In this document: in pieces, positions 1 through 6,101 of the stretch
How positions within the stretch are numbered: position 1 is the first letter of the stretch
Layout of the letters: every line of letters starts with the position of its first letter
Assembly: GCA_031274855.1 (NCBI GenBank)
Contig: JAISPO010000200.1
Span: forward strand, 1-8,626
Reading direction: 5' to 3'
From: Zoogloeaceae bacterium
GTDB taxonomy: Bacteria > Pseudomonadota > Gammaproteobacteria > Burkholderiales > Rhodocyclaceae
Length of the DNA stretch: 8,626 bases
Position numbers and translations under genes: made by a program
The notes under the pieces: model-generated
The model's input: only the letters and a program-made list of their open reading frames with translations
Told to the model about the DNA's origin: nothing
Databases searched by the model: none

Positions 1-84
1 GATCACCTGAACATAGAGCACCTTGTACCAAGGCGTAGATCGGCGCGGCTGGGTGTTGGCTTGCAATTGGTCAGCGGTAAACAT
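1..84 (-). CDS. dctA: C4-dicarboxylate transporter DctA, first 28 residues only
   Basis: Reading from an ATG at 84 down to the left edge gives 28 residues without a stop, starting MFTADQLQANTQ and ending STPWYKVLYVQVI. The second part matches by recognition the conserved opening of DctA, a sodium- or proton-coupled symporter (DAACS family) that brings succinate, fumarate and malate across the inner membrane. In DctA proteins this stretch leads directly into the first membrane helix, which lies outside the window. The start is supported by an AAGGAG ribosome binding site 9 bases upstream. The roughly 15 residues before the conserved part vary in this family. The gene follows the gsp operon on the same strand after about 340 bases, and nothing suggests a functional link to secretion. 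Another DAACS member, such as a glutamate transporter GltP, is possible but the KVLYVQVI stretch favours DctA. Confidence 0.82.
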   Translation of the reverse strand, partial: MFTADQLQANTQPRRSTPWYKVLYVQVI

Positions 85-93
85 GAAATGATG

Positions 94-99
94 CTCCTT
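94..99 (-). promoter_or_regulatory. Ribosome binding site of dctA
   Basis: The minus strand reads AAGGAG here, a near-perfect Shine-Dalgarno sequence. It stands 9 bases before the ATG at 84. It fixes the start of the truncated dctA frame and rules out the overlapping frame that begins at 185. Confidence 0.75.
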
Positions 100-143
100 G
101 AATGCACGGGGTACGAAACAACGGACAACTTTTCTACCCGCGC

Positions 144-170
144 AGTATACGCACGATAGCGGCTTATCAA
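144..170 (-). promoter_or_regulatory. Possible sigma-70 promoter of dctA
   Basis: On the minus strand TTGATA (165-170) and TATACT (144-149) each match the -35 and -10 consensus at five of six positions. The spacer is only 15 bases, shorter than the usual 16-18, which weakens the call. A start near position 137 would give a leader of about 50 bases before the dctA ATG, containing its ribosome binding site. dctA is often driven by sigma-54 with DctB/DctD, but by eye I found no GG-N10-GC sigma-54 element between 85 and 428. The call rests on pattern only. Confidence 0.33.
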
Positions 171-428
171 TTCAGTTACCGGCATTCAACCGCTAGAACA
201 TTTTCAGGTTAAGTGATTACATTTGCGAACCCTTCTATATTTCTTTGCCGGCCTGCAAGCACACGCAGAATGATGAGGCTGGGGCTGGCTGCGGTGAAGA
301 AGCGGGGCCACGCACGATAACCAGTACCAATTGCTGGACGCCAGCTAACCTACCCGCGCCGCATCGTTCAGCGGACTCTATCTATGCGTTGCCATAGCGC
401 TATAAGAGGAAGCAGTACACTTTGGACG

Positions 429-1031
429 CTAGTTTGCCTCTGCGGGAGGCGCGTCATTTTTGGCGTCCCCTGAGGGGAAAACGGATTTGGCGTGCCTGGG
501 ACTTTGCGGGGTGGGCGGCGGCGATGGATACGGAGCGCCGTTAATGATGCTGGGGGGCGTGCCGGGGGGGCGTTCGGGTAGCGGCAATATCAGCGCGGGG
601 AGGGCGTCGGCATTCGTACTTGCCAGCGTGATCGAGCGCGCGTTAATCGACTGCAACGTGTAACCGTGACCGACGGGCTGACCGGCGCGATAGGGTTTTG
701 CTGCCGCGCCATCGACTGAGAGCAGGGCCGCGCCTTCGCCGTTCTCGGCCCAAACCACGCCTTGCAGGGTGAAGCGCGTACCGGCTGCATCGCTTTCCGA
801 TGACGGTGCGCTCGCCGTGCCGCTGCCCAGCGCGCGAGCGACGGCGGTGGCATCGACTGCGACTTGCGACTCTTGCGTGAGCGCGGCTGCCGGTAGCGCC
901 GAAGATGCCGCGCCGCTCAGACGCAGCGCCCAGAACACCCCGCTGGCCGCCGTGACAGCCCAGATACAAGCGGTAACCAAGGGGACAATCCAGCGCGTCC
1001 GGGCAGAGGAAGATGACATGAGGAAGGTCAT
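429..1031 (-). CDS. gspC: T2SS inner-membrane protein GspC (no PDZ domain)
   Basis: GspC is a single-pass inner-membrane protein whose periplasmic homology region (HR) binds the N0 domain of the secretin GspD, so it couples the inner-membrane platform to the outer-membrane channel. The 200-residue protein has a short cytoplasmic start, one membrane segment at about 14-36, an Ala/Ser-rich linker to about 85, and an HR domain at about 86-151. The HR features FTLQGVV, then ALLSVDG, KPYRAGQPV, YTLQSI and ITLA are typical of the family. The last 50 residues are rich in Pro and Ser, and there is no PDZ or coiled-coil domain as in Pseudomonas or Klebsiella GspC. I chose the ATG at 1031, 4 bases after the gspF stop. 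A further ATG at 1019 would remove four residues, and the longer frame from 1088 would run back into gspF. No strong ribosome binding site precedes either ATG, so coupling to gspF translation is likely. It is the last gene of the operon. Confidence 0.88.
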   Translation of the reverse strand: MTFLMSSSSARTRWIVPLVTACIWAVTAASGVFWALRLSGAASSALPAAALTQESQVAVDATAVARALGSGTASAPSSESDAAGTRFTLQGVVWAENGEGAALLSVDGAAAKPYRAGQPVGHGYTLQSINARSITLASTNADALPALILPLPERPPGTPPSIINGAPYPSPPPTPQSPRHAKSVFPSGDAKNDAPPAEAN

Positions 1032-1035
1032 GATG

Positions 1036-2256
1036 TCATTTGACGAATTGGTTGAGCTGGATGATGGGCAGCAGCACTGCCAGCACAATCAGCAGGACGA
1101 TGATACCCATTGTGACGATTAACAGCGGCTCAAGTATGGTCGCTAGATGCAGGGCGCGGCGCTGCACTTCTGCGCCAAGCTGATTGGCGGCGCGTTGCAG
1201 CATTTGCGGCAGTTCGCCGGTCTGTTCGCCCAGCCTCGCGAACATCGCCAGCAGCCCCGGAAAACGTTTTTTCTGCGCCAGCGCCGAGGCCAGCGGCGCG
1301 CCTTCGCGCACCAGTACGACGGCATCAAGCGCGTCAGCGCGCATGGCATGATTGCCCAGCGTTTCAGCGGCGGATTGCAGCGCGCGAAGGATCGGTACGC
1401 CTGCGCTTGTCAGCATCGCCAGCGTGCCGGCAAAGCGCGTGGCGTTGTGGCCGCGCGTCAAGCGGCCCAGTAGCGGCAGGCGCAGCCACAGGGCATCAAA
1501 GCGCAAGCGCCAATCCTCACGCGCCAGCGCCAACTTGATGCCGAACGCTGCCAGCAGCGCCGCGCCGAGCAAGGCCCAGCCATAGGCGCGCACAAAGGCG
1601 CTCAGGCCGAGCATGAGCGTGGTCAACAGCGGCAGGGCGCGTTTGGTGCCGACGAATACGGCTGCGATTTGTGGCACTACATAGGTGACGAGAAATGCCA
1701 CGACGATGATCGCAATGCCGGTGACAATGGCCGGATAAAGCGCCGCGCCGATCAGCTTTTCGCGTAGCGCCTGCCGCTGTTCGAGATCGTCGGCCAGCCG
1801 GTCGAGCACCAGCCCAAGCTGGCCGCTTTGCTCGCCTGCGCCGATGACGGCAGTGTAGATCGGTGAAAACTCGCGCGGCTGCGTTGCCAATGCGCGGGCA
1901 AAGGATGCGCCAGCATTCACTTCGGCGCGTAGCGCGGCGACCAGATGGCCTTGTTCTTCGGTTTCCGCTTCTTCGGCCAGCGCGTTAAGGGCGCGTTCCA
2001 GCGGCAGGCCGGAGATAATCAGCCCCGCCAGTTGGCGCGTCCATATGGCCAGCGCGCCGGCGTTGAAGACGGCTCGCCGTCCCAGCCGCTTGCGCCAGCC
2101 GCTGGGGGTTTCGTCGCCGCCCACCAGCGCAATGTTCAGCGGAATCAGCGCCTGCGCGCGTAGCAGGCCGCGCGCGCTGCGAGCGGTGTCGGCATCAAGC
2201 ACGCCTTTTCGGGTTTGCCCTTGAGCATCAAGCGCTTCAAAGGAATAGGCGGGCAT
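1036..2256 (-). CDS. gspF: T2SS inner-membrane platform protein GspF
   Basis: GspF is the polytopic core of the inner-membrane platform. It contacts the ATPase GspE and GspL and is thought to help lift pseudopilins out of the membrane. The protein has 406 residues, the normal family length. It opens with MPAYSFEALDAQGQTRKG, the usual GspF N-terminus. Two repeated T2SSF helical domains follow, at about 70-195 and 273-396. Each carries the characteristic features: LAGLIISGLPLERAL and GEQSGQLGLVLDRLA in the first, LTSAGVPILRAL and GEQTGELPQML in the second. Membrane segments lie at about 171-196, 222-242 and 372-398. The start is well fixed by homology, and its ribosome binding site comes from the repeat cluster upstream. 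gspE ends 140 bases before this gene, and gspC begins 4 bases after it. Confidence 0.96.
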   Translation of the reverse strand: MPAYSFEALDAQGQTRKGVLDADTARSARGLLRAQALIPLNIALVGGDETPSGWRKRLGRRAVFNAGALAIWTRQLAGLIISGLPLERALNALAEEAETEEQGHLVAALRAEVNAGASFARALATQPREFSPIYTAVIGAGEQSGQLGLVLDRLADDLEQRQALREKLIGAALYPAIVTGIAIIVVAFLVTYVVPQIAAVFVGTKRALPLLTTLMLGLSAFVRAYGWALLGAALLAAFGIKLALAREDWRLRFDALWLRLPLLGRLTRGHNATRFAGTLAMLTSAGVPILRALQSAAETLGNHAMRADALDAVVLVREGAPLASALAQKKRFPGLLAMFARLGEQTGELPQMLQRAANQLGAEVQRRALHLATILEPLLIVTMGIIVLLIVLAVLLPIIQLNQFVK

Positions 2257-2263
2257 CAGCCCT

Positions 2264-2267
2264 CTCC
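2264..2267 (-). promoter_or_regulatory. gspF ribosome binding site inside a repeat arm
   Basis: The minus strand reads AGGGGAGAGGGCTG directly before the gspF ATG. The GGAG core (2264-2267) stands 7 bases from the start codon, a good distance. This purine stretch is a second copy of the right-hand arm of the neighbouring hairpin, so the repeat element itself appears to provide the translation signal. Confidence 0.6.
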
Positions 2268-2271
2268 CCTG

Positions 2272-2297
2272 CCCCTCTCCCGCAAGCGGGAGAGGGG
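2272..2297. repeat. Perfect 12-bp inverted repeat (hairpin 1)
   Basis: The left arm CCCCTCTCCCGC (2272-2283) and right arm GCGGGAGAGGGG (2286-2297) are perfect reverse complements separated by AA. With a realistic four-base loop this gives an 11-pair, very G+C-rich stem. It has no T-run on the minus strand, so it is not a classic terminator. In the transcript it ends 15 bases before the gspF start codon. Confidence 0.85.
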
Positions 2298-2310
2298 AGA
2301 AGTTGGCGCC

Positions 2311-2326
2311 CTCCCCTTCAAGGGGA
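2311..2326. repeat. Direct repeat, copy 1 (small hairpin)
   Basis: CTCCCCTTCAAGGGGA is identical to 2344-2359, 33 bases further on. Each copy is also a small foldback of five pairs, TCCCC and GGGGA around TTCAA. Confidence 0.75.
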
Positions 2327-2341
2327 AGCCACCCGAACTCC

Positions 2342-2362
2342 CCCTCCCCTTCAAGGGGAGGG
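2342..2362. repeat. 8-bp inverted repeat (hairpin 2)
   Basis: CCCTCCCC (2342-2349) pairs perfectly with GGGGAGGG (2355-2362) around a TTCAA loop. In the transcript it lies shortly after the gspE stop codon. It could protect the upstream message from 3' exonucleases. Confidence 0.75.
2344..2359. repeat. Direct repeat, copy 2
   Basis: This is identical over 16 bases to 2311-2326. It forms the core of the longer hairpin at 2342-2362, so the two copies look like a duplicated repeat unit that has diverged at its flanks. Confidence 0.75.
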
Positions 2363-2379
2363 CTGGGGTGGGGATGGGG
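2355..2379 (+). other. G-run array, possible G-quadruplex
   Basis: The plus strand carries five runs of three or four G: 2355-2358, 2360-2362, 2365-2368, 2370-2373 and 2376-2379, separated by one or two bases. This satisfies the usual short-loop G-quadruplex pattern. The G-rich strand is the template for the gsp operon, so a fold would form in DNA, not in the gsp mRNA. It overlaps one arm of hairpin 2, so the two structures compete. Confidence 0.5.
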
Positions 2380-2396
2380 TTAGATGTGGGCATCGT

Positions 2397-3803
2397 CTAG
2401 TCCCGCGTGACCCGCAGCAATTCGGCGGGCGAGGTGATGCCTGTCTGTACCAGCCGCTCACCGTCTTCGCGCATCGACTGCAAACCGCTGTTGCGCGCCG
2501 CTGCCAGAATTTCGCTTTCGGTGGCGCGGGTATGGATCAAGGCGCGCAGCGGGTCATCGACAGTCAGTAATTCAAAAATGCCGGTACGGCCTTGATAGCC
2601 GCTGCGTCCGCATTCTTCGCAACCGCTGCCGTGACAGTGCGGGCACAGCTTGCGCACCAGCCGTTGGGCCAGCACGCCCAGCAGCGATGAACTGAGCAGG
2701 AAAGGTTCCACGCCCATATCGGTCAGGCGCGTGACGGCGCTGGCAGCGTCGTTGGTATGCAGCGTCGCCAGCACAAGGTGGCCGGTGAGCGAGGCTTGAA
2801 TGGCGATTTGCGCGGTTTCGAAATCGCGAATTTCGCCGATCATGATGATGTCCGGGTCTTGGCGCAGGATGGCGCGCAGGGCCGTGGCAAAGTTCAGGTC
2901 AATCTTGGCGTTAACCTGCGTCTGGCCGATACCGGCCAGCTCGTATTCAATCGGGTCCTCCACCGTCATGATGTTGCTGTGCGCTGCGTCCATGCGCGCC
3001 AGCGCCGCGTAGAGGGTGGTGGTTTTGCCCGAACCGGTCGGGCCGGTGACGAGTACGATGCCATGCGGCTGGGCAATCAGTTTCTCGAAGCGCGTCAGCG
3101 TATCGCCCTGCATCCCCACGGCTTCGAGGGTAAGGCGGCTTTCGTTCTTGTCGAGCAGGCGCAGCACCGCGCGTTCGCCATGCGCGCCCGGCAGCGTCGA
3201 GACGCGCACATCCACCGCGCGCGTGCCGATGCGCAGCGAAATACGGCCATCCTGCGGCAGGCGCTTTTCGGCAATATCGAGATCGGCCATGATCTTCAGG
3301 CGCGAAATCAGCGCTGCGTGCAACGCGCGGTTGGGCTGCACCACTTCGCGCAACACGCCGTCGATACGGAAGCGCACCGACGAAGTGCGCTCGTAAGGTT
3401 CGATGTGGATATCGCTGGCGTCATCGCGTGCGGCCTGCGTCAGCAGCGCGTTGAGCATGCGGATGATGGGCGCGTCGCCCGCGCTTTCCAGCAGATCTTC
3501 GACCGCCGGTAACTCCTGCATCATGCGCGAAAGGTCGGCATCGCTTTGCACTTCGCTGACCACTGCCGCCGCGTTCGATTCGCCCTGCGCGTAGACGGCG
3601 CTGATGCGCTGCGCGAGTTGCTCGCCGGCCAGCGGTTCCCAAGCGGCGATGCGGTATTTGCGCAGCACCTCGCCAAGCGCGCTGCGCACCGCAGGGCCGG
3701 CCAGTAGCGAGGGCAGCCAGAGCGTGCAGCGGTCATCATCAGCCTGCTCAATCAGCAGTTGCTGGCTGCGGGCGAAGGCGTAGGGCAAAGGGTAGCGCGG
3801 CAT
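2397..3803 (-). CDS. gspE: T2SS assembly ATPase GspE
   Basis: GspE is the cytoplasmic hexameric ATPase that drives pseudopilus assembly, docked to the membrane through GspL and GspF. The 468-residue protein has an N-terminal domain to about 100 and a second N-domain at about 100-230, with the usual DASDIHIEP and RFRIDG stretches. The ATPase core shows a Walker A GPTGSGKT (254-261), an Asp box MTVEDPIEYEL (279-289), a Walker B region DPDIIMIGEIRD (316-327) and a His box TGHLVLATLHTND (340-352). The C-terminal metal site has four cysteines, C387, C390, C395 and C398, but only four residues between the two pairs, where GspE proteins such as PulE and EpsE have about 30. RTGIFELL follows as expected. 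The start at 3803 gives a normal N-terminus and lies 17 bases after the gspD stop, with only a weak ribosome binding site. PilB-type ATPases are the main alternative, but the gsp context settles the call. Confidence 0.96.
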   Translation of the reverse strand: MPRYPLPYAFARSQQLLIEQADDDRCTLWLPSLLAGPAVRSALGEVLRKYRIAAWEPLAGEQLAQRISAVYAQGESNAAAVVSEVQSDADLSRMMQELPAVEDLLESAGDAPIIRMLNALLTQAARDDASDIHIEPYERTSSVRFRIDGVLREVVQPNRALHAALISRLKIMADLDIAEKRLPQDGRISLRIGTRAVDVRVSTLPGAHGERAVLRLLDKNESRLTLEAVGMQGDTLTRFEKLIAQPHGIVLVTGPTGSGKTTTLYAALARMDAAHSNIMTVEDPIEYELAGIGQTQVNAKIDLNFATALRAILRQDPDIIMIGEIRDFETAQIAIQASLTGHLVLATLHTNDAASAVTRLTDMGVEPFLLSSSLLGVLAQRLVRKLCPHCHGSGCEECGRSGYQGRTGIFELLTVDDPLRALIHTRATESEILAAARNSGLQSMREDGERLVQTGITSPAELLRVTRD

Positions 3804-3820
3804 CGTCGGTTTCCGTGGTC

Positions 3821-6097
3821 TCAGGGCAGCGCCTGCATACCGCCCCGCGCATCTGTAGTCCCGCCGAGCGTGTCAAGCAGCGAGGCTGCTTGCTGCGGGG
3901 GAACGGGCGGCTCGGCAGATTGCCGGGCACTGCCGAAGGGCAGCGGCGGGCGCGTACTCTCGTTGCCTTCGCTATTCGGTGGCGGCAAGGCCGGCAGCAT
4001 ATTGGCGCCGCGAACGTTGCCCAGCATCAGGTCGTATTCGGGATAGACCACCTTTTGCGCCGAGCGGATTTCCTCATAGCGGTCGTAAGCAAGCGCGTCA
4101 CTGGTGGCCTGGTCACGGATTACCACCGGACGCAGGAAAATCATCAGATTGGTCTTTTTGCGCGCGCGCACTTCGCTCTTGAACAGATTACCGATGATGG
4201 GAATGTCGCCCAATACCGGCACTTTCTCAAGGCTGCCGGAATACTCATCTTGCAGCAGGCCGCCGAGCACGATGATCGCGCCGTCACTGACCACCACACT
4301 TGTTTCCAGTGAGCGTTTGTTGGTCGTCGGGCCGTTGGCGTTATTAACCGAACTGGGGTCAATTGCCGAGACCTCCTGAAAGAGAATCATCTTGACGGTG
4401 TTGTCCTCGTTGATCTGCGGCCGCACGCGCAGCGTCAGACCGACATCCTTGCGCTCAATGGTCTGGAACGGATTGACCGATGCCGTCACGCTGCCGGTGT
4501 TGGTGTACTGTCCGGTCACAAAAGGCACGTTCTGACCGATGACGATTTTGGCTTCCTGATTATCCAGCGTCAGCAGGTTGGGCGTGGATAGCACATTGCC
4601 TTCGTCATTGTTTTGCAGGAAGCGCGCCAGAAAGCCCAGCACATACCGGCCTTCGATTTTGGTGCCGACGCCGAAATTGAAACCGCTGGACGGCAGCGGG
4701 CCAGTTACGTTTTTGGTGGCTGCGGCAATCGCCAAATCAATGATGTTGGCACCGGCCAGACTGGAGTTGGTGCCCAGAATGCCGACATTGCGATCACCGT
4801 TATTACCGATGGCAGTTTGCCACTGGATACCGAAATCGGCTGCCCTGTTGGCGTTGACTTCGGCGATCAGGCATTCCACCAGCACTTGCGCGCGGCGTCC
4901 ATCAAGCCGGTCGATCACTGCGCGCAACTGGCGGTATTGCGGTTCTGCGGCGGTGATAATCAATGAATTGGTTGCCGGGTCGGCCTGTATCTGCCCGCCG
5001 GTCGAAGGCATGTTCTCGTTGTTCACCGGCGCGTTGGCCTGCGCGCTCATGCCGCTGTTGGCCGACGCAGCGTTGTTGTCCGCCATAGCTGCCGGACGAG
5101 CGGGCGTCGCCGCTACACCGCCGCTGTTACTGCTGCCACTCGCATTGGCGGCCAGCGCAGCCCGCAGCGTTGTCGCCAGACTGACTGCGTCGGCATTTTT
5201 CAGGTAGACCACATGGATGTTGCCTGCCGCGCCGTTGTCGGTATCCAGCGGCGCATGGTCGAGCTTTTTCACCAGCGAATGCGCCAACTGCGCGCGCGCC
5301 GGATTGCCCGCGCGCACAATCAGCGAATTGCTGCGCGGGTCGGCCAGAATTGTGGTTTTGAAGGAGCTTCCCCCTGTCTGCCCCGCCGCCGCATTGGCAT
5401 TGCCGCCTTCCAGCAGCCGCACGATCAGCGGCGCGAGATCGGCCGCCAGCGAATGGCGCAGCGGAATCACATCGACATCTGTCGCATTGGGCATATCCAG
5501 CGCAGCGATAATGCGCCCGATGCGCCTTAGGTTTTCCGCATAGTCGGTAATCACCAGCGCGTTGCCGCCGGCATCGGCATTGATGGTGTTGTTCGGCGAA
5601 ATCAGCGGGCGCAGCGTCGGCAGCAGATTATTGGCCGATTCGTAATTGAGCCTGAAGATTTGTGTGACGATCTGGTTGCCCCGCGCCGCATCGGCATCTG
5701 CCGTGCCCACCACGCTGCCTTGCAGCTTGGCATCCGCCTCCGGCACGATCTTGTACAAGCCGTCGGCCTCGACAATGGCGTAGTTCTGCATCCGCAGCGC
5801 GGCGGCAAAACGTTCGAACGCCGCGACGGGCGCGACCGGCGTATCGGTAATCAGCGTCATTGTCCCCTTGACGCGCGGATCGACCACGATGTTGCGCCCT
5901 GTCACCACGGCCAGCGTACGCGCAATGGATTCGATGGCGGCGTTGTCGAAATCGAGCGTTATCGGCGGCACGTTCTTTTTCCCGCCTTTTTGTCGCTCGG
6001 CGCCGAATGCTGCCGGCGCCGCGCCAGACAGCAGCAGCGTTGCCACCAGCGCCAGTACACCGATGCGATGCGCGTGATGCAGGAATGGAATCTTCAT
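3821..6097 (-). CDS. gspD: T2SS outer-membrane secretin GspD
   Basis: GspD forms the multimeric outer-membrane channel through which folded proteins leave the cell. The 758-residue protein begins with a Sec signal peptide (basic MKIPFLHHAHR, hydrophobic core, likely cut near 32, AFG-AE) and has no lipobox cysteine. N0 lies at about 45-110 (ITLDFDNAAIESIARTLA, NIVVDPRVKG). N1 (140-205), N2 (207-280) and N3 (293-400) follow, each with the NALVITD or NSLIV type motif. N3 carries an Ala/Asn/Ser/Gly-rich insert at about 313-367. The secretin barrel spans about 403-660, with the gate region NVLSTPNLLTLDNQEAKIVI (501-520) and the signature VPVLGDIPIIGNLF (626-639). The tail from about 700 is Pro-rich, and I see no clear S-domain. 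The ATG at 6097 is 4 bases after the gspN stop. It lacks a clear ribosome binding site, so translation is probably coupled to gspN. Confidence 0.97.
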   Translation of the reverse strand: MKIPFLHHAHRIGVLALVATLLLSGAAPAAFGAERQKGGKKNVPPITLDFDNAAIESIARTLAVVTGRNIVVDPRVKGTMTLITDTPVAPVAAFERFAAALRMQNYAIVEADGLYKIVPEADAKLQGSVVGTADADAARGNQIVTQIFRLNYESANNLLPTLRPLISPNNTINADAGGNALVITDYAENLRRIGRIIAALDMPNATDVDVIPLRHSLAADLAPLIVRLLEGGNANAAAGQTGGSSFKTTILADPRSNSLIVRAGNPARAQLAHSLVKKLDHAPLDTDNGAAGNIHVVYLKNADAVSLATTLRAALAANASGSSNSGGVAATPARPAAMADNNAASANSGMSAQANAPVNNENMPSTGGQIQADPATNSLIITAAEPQYRQLRAVIDRLDGRRAQVLVECLIAEVNANRAADFGIQWQTAIGNNGDRNVGILGTNSSLAGANIIDLAIAAATKNVTGPLPSSGFNFGVGTKIEGRYVLGFLARFLQNNDEGNVLSTPNLLTLDNQEAKIVIGQNVPFVTGQYTNTGSVTASVNPFQTIERKDVGLTLRVRPQINEDNTVKMILFQEVSAIDPSSVNNANGPTTNKRSLETSVVVSDGAIIVLGGLLQDEYSGSLEKVPVLGDIPIIGNLFKSEVRARKKTNLMIFLRPVVIRDQATSDALAYDRYEEIRSAQKVVYPEYDLMLGNVRGANMLPALPPPNSEGNESTRPPLPFGSARQSAEPPVPPQQAASLLDTLGGTTDARGGMQALP

Positions 6098-6101
6098 GGT
6101 A

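Larger units (their letters stand above)
85..428. other. Intergenic region between gspC and dctA
   Basis: No credible gene lies in these 344 bases. The part near dctA (about 105-250) is visibly richer in A+T than the flanking genes, as expected of a control region, and contains the possible promoter and ribosome binding site listed separately. Just after the gspC stop, 394-403 is a perfect 10-base palindrome (ATAGCGCTAT). At 333-345 there is a five-pair hairpin (GCTGG, loop ACG, CCAGC). Neither is followed by a T-run on the minus strand, so I cannot name an intrinsic terminator for the gsp operon. The palindrome could be a protein binding site or chance. Confidence 0.6.
2257..2396. repeat. 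Intergenic repeat cluster between gspE and gspF
   Basis: These 140 bases separate two genes in an operon whose other joints range from a 4-base overlap to a 17-base gap. They hold at least two strong hairpins, a 16-base direct repeat, a doubled CCCTCTCCC tract (2260-2268 and 2273-2281) and a G-run array, each listed separately. The composition and the CAAG-loop hairpin resemble the dispersed extragenic palindromic repeats seen in many beta- and gammaproteobacteria; that likeness is from general familiarity, not a search. No protein frame or transposase is present. In the gsp transcript these hairpins could slow RNA decay or partly stop transcription before gspF and gspC. Confidence 0.75.

Noticed and set aside
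3..185. 60-codon open frame on the minus strand
   Set aside because: It overlaps the dctA start in another frame, has no ribosome binding site and resembles no protein I know. The dctA frame with its AAGGAG site explains the region better.
333..345. Intrinsic terminator of the gsp operon
   Set aside because: The stem has only five pairs and is followed by AATTGG on the minus strand, not by a T-run.
85..428. Sigma-54 promoter for dctA
   Set aside because: I looked for GG-N10-GC with TGGCAC and TTGC-like halves on the minus strand and found no acceptable match.
2257..2396. CRISPR array
   Set aside because: The repeats are short palindromes with no regular spacing or unique spacers of equal length, and no cas genes are near.
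2757..3512. 251-codon open frame on the plus strand, antisense to gspE
   Set aside because: It lies wholly within the conserved ATPase region of gspE. Its product is Arg/His/Gln-rich with no recognisable motif, so it is a shadow frame.
4578..5207. 209-codon open frame on the plus strand, antisense to gspD
   Set aside because: The Ala/Leu/Ser-rich product mirrors the low-complexity N3 insert of GspD. There is no start signal and no family resemblance.
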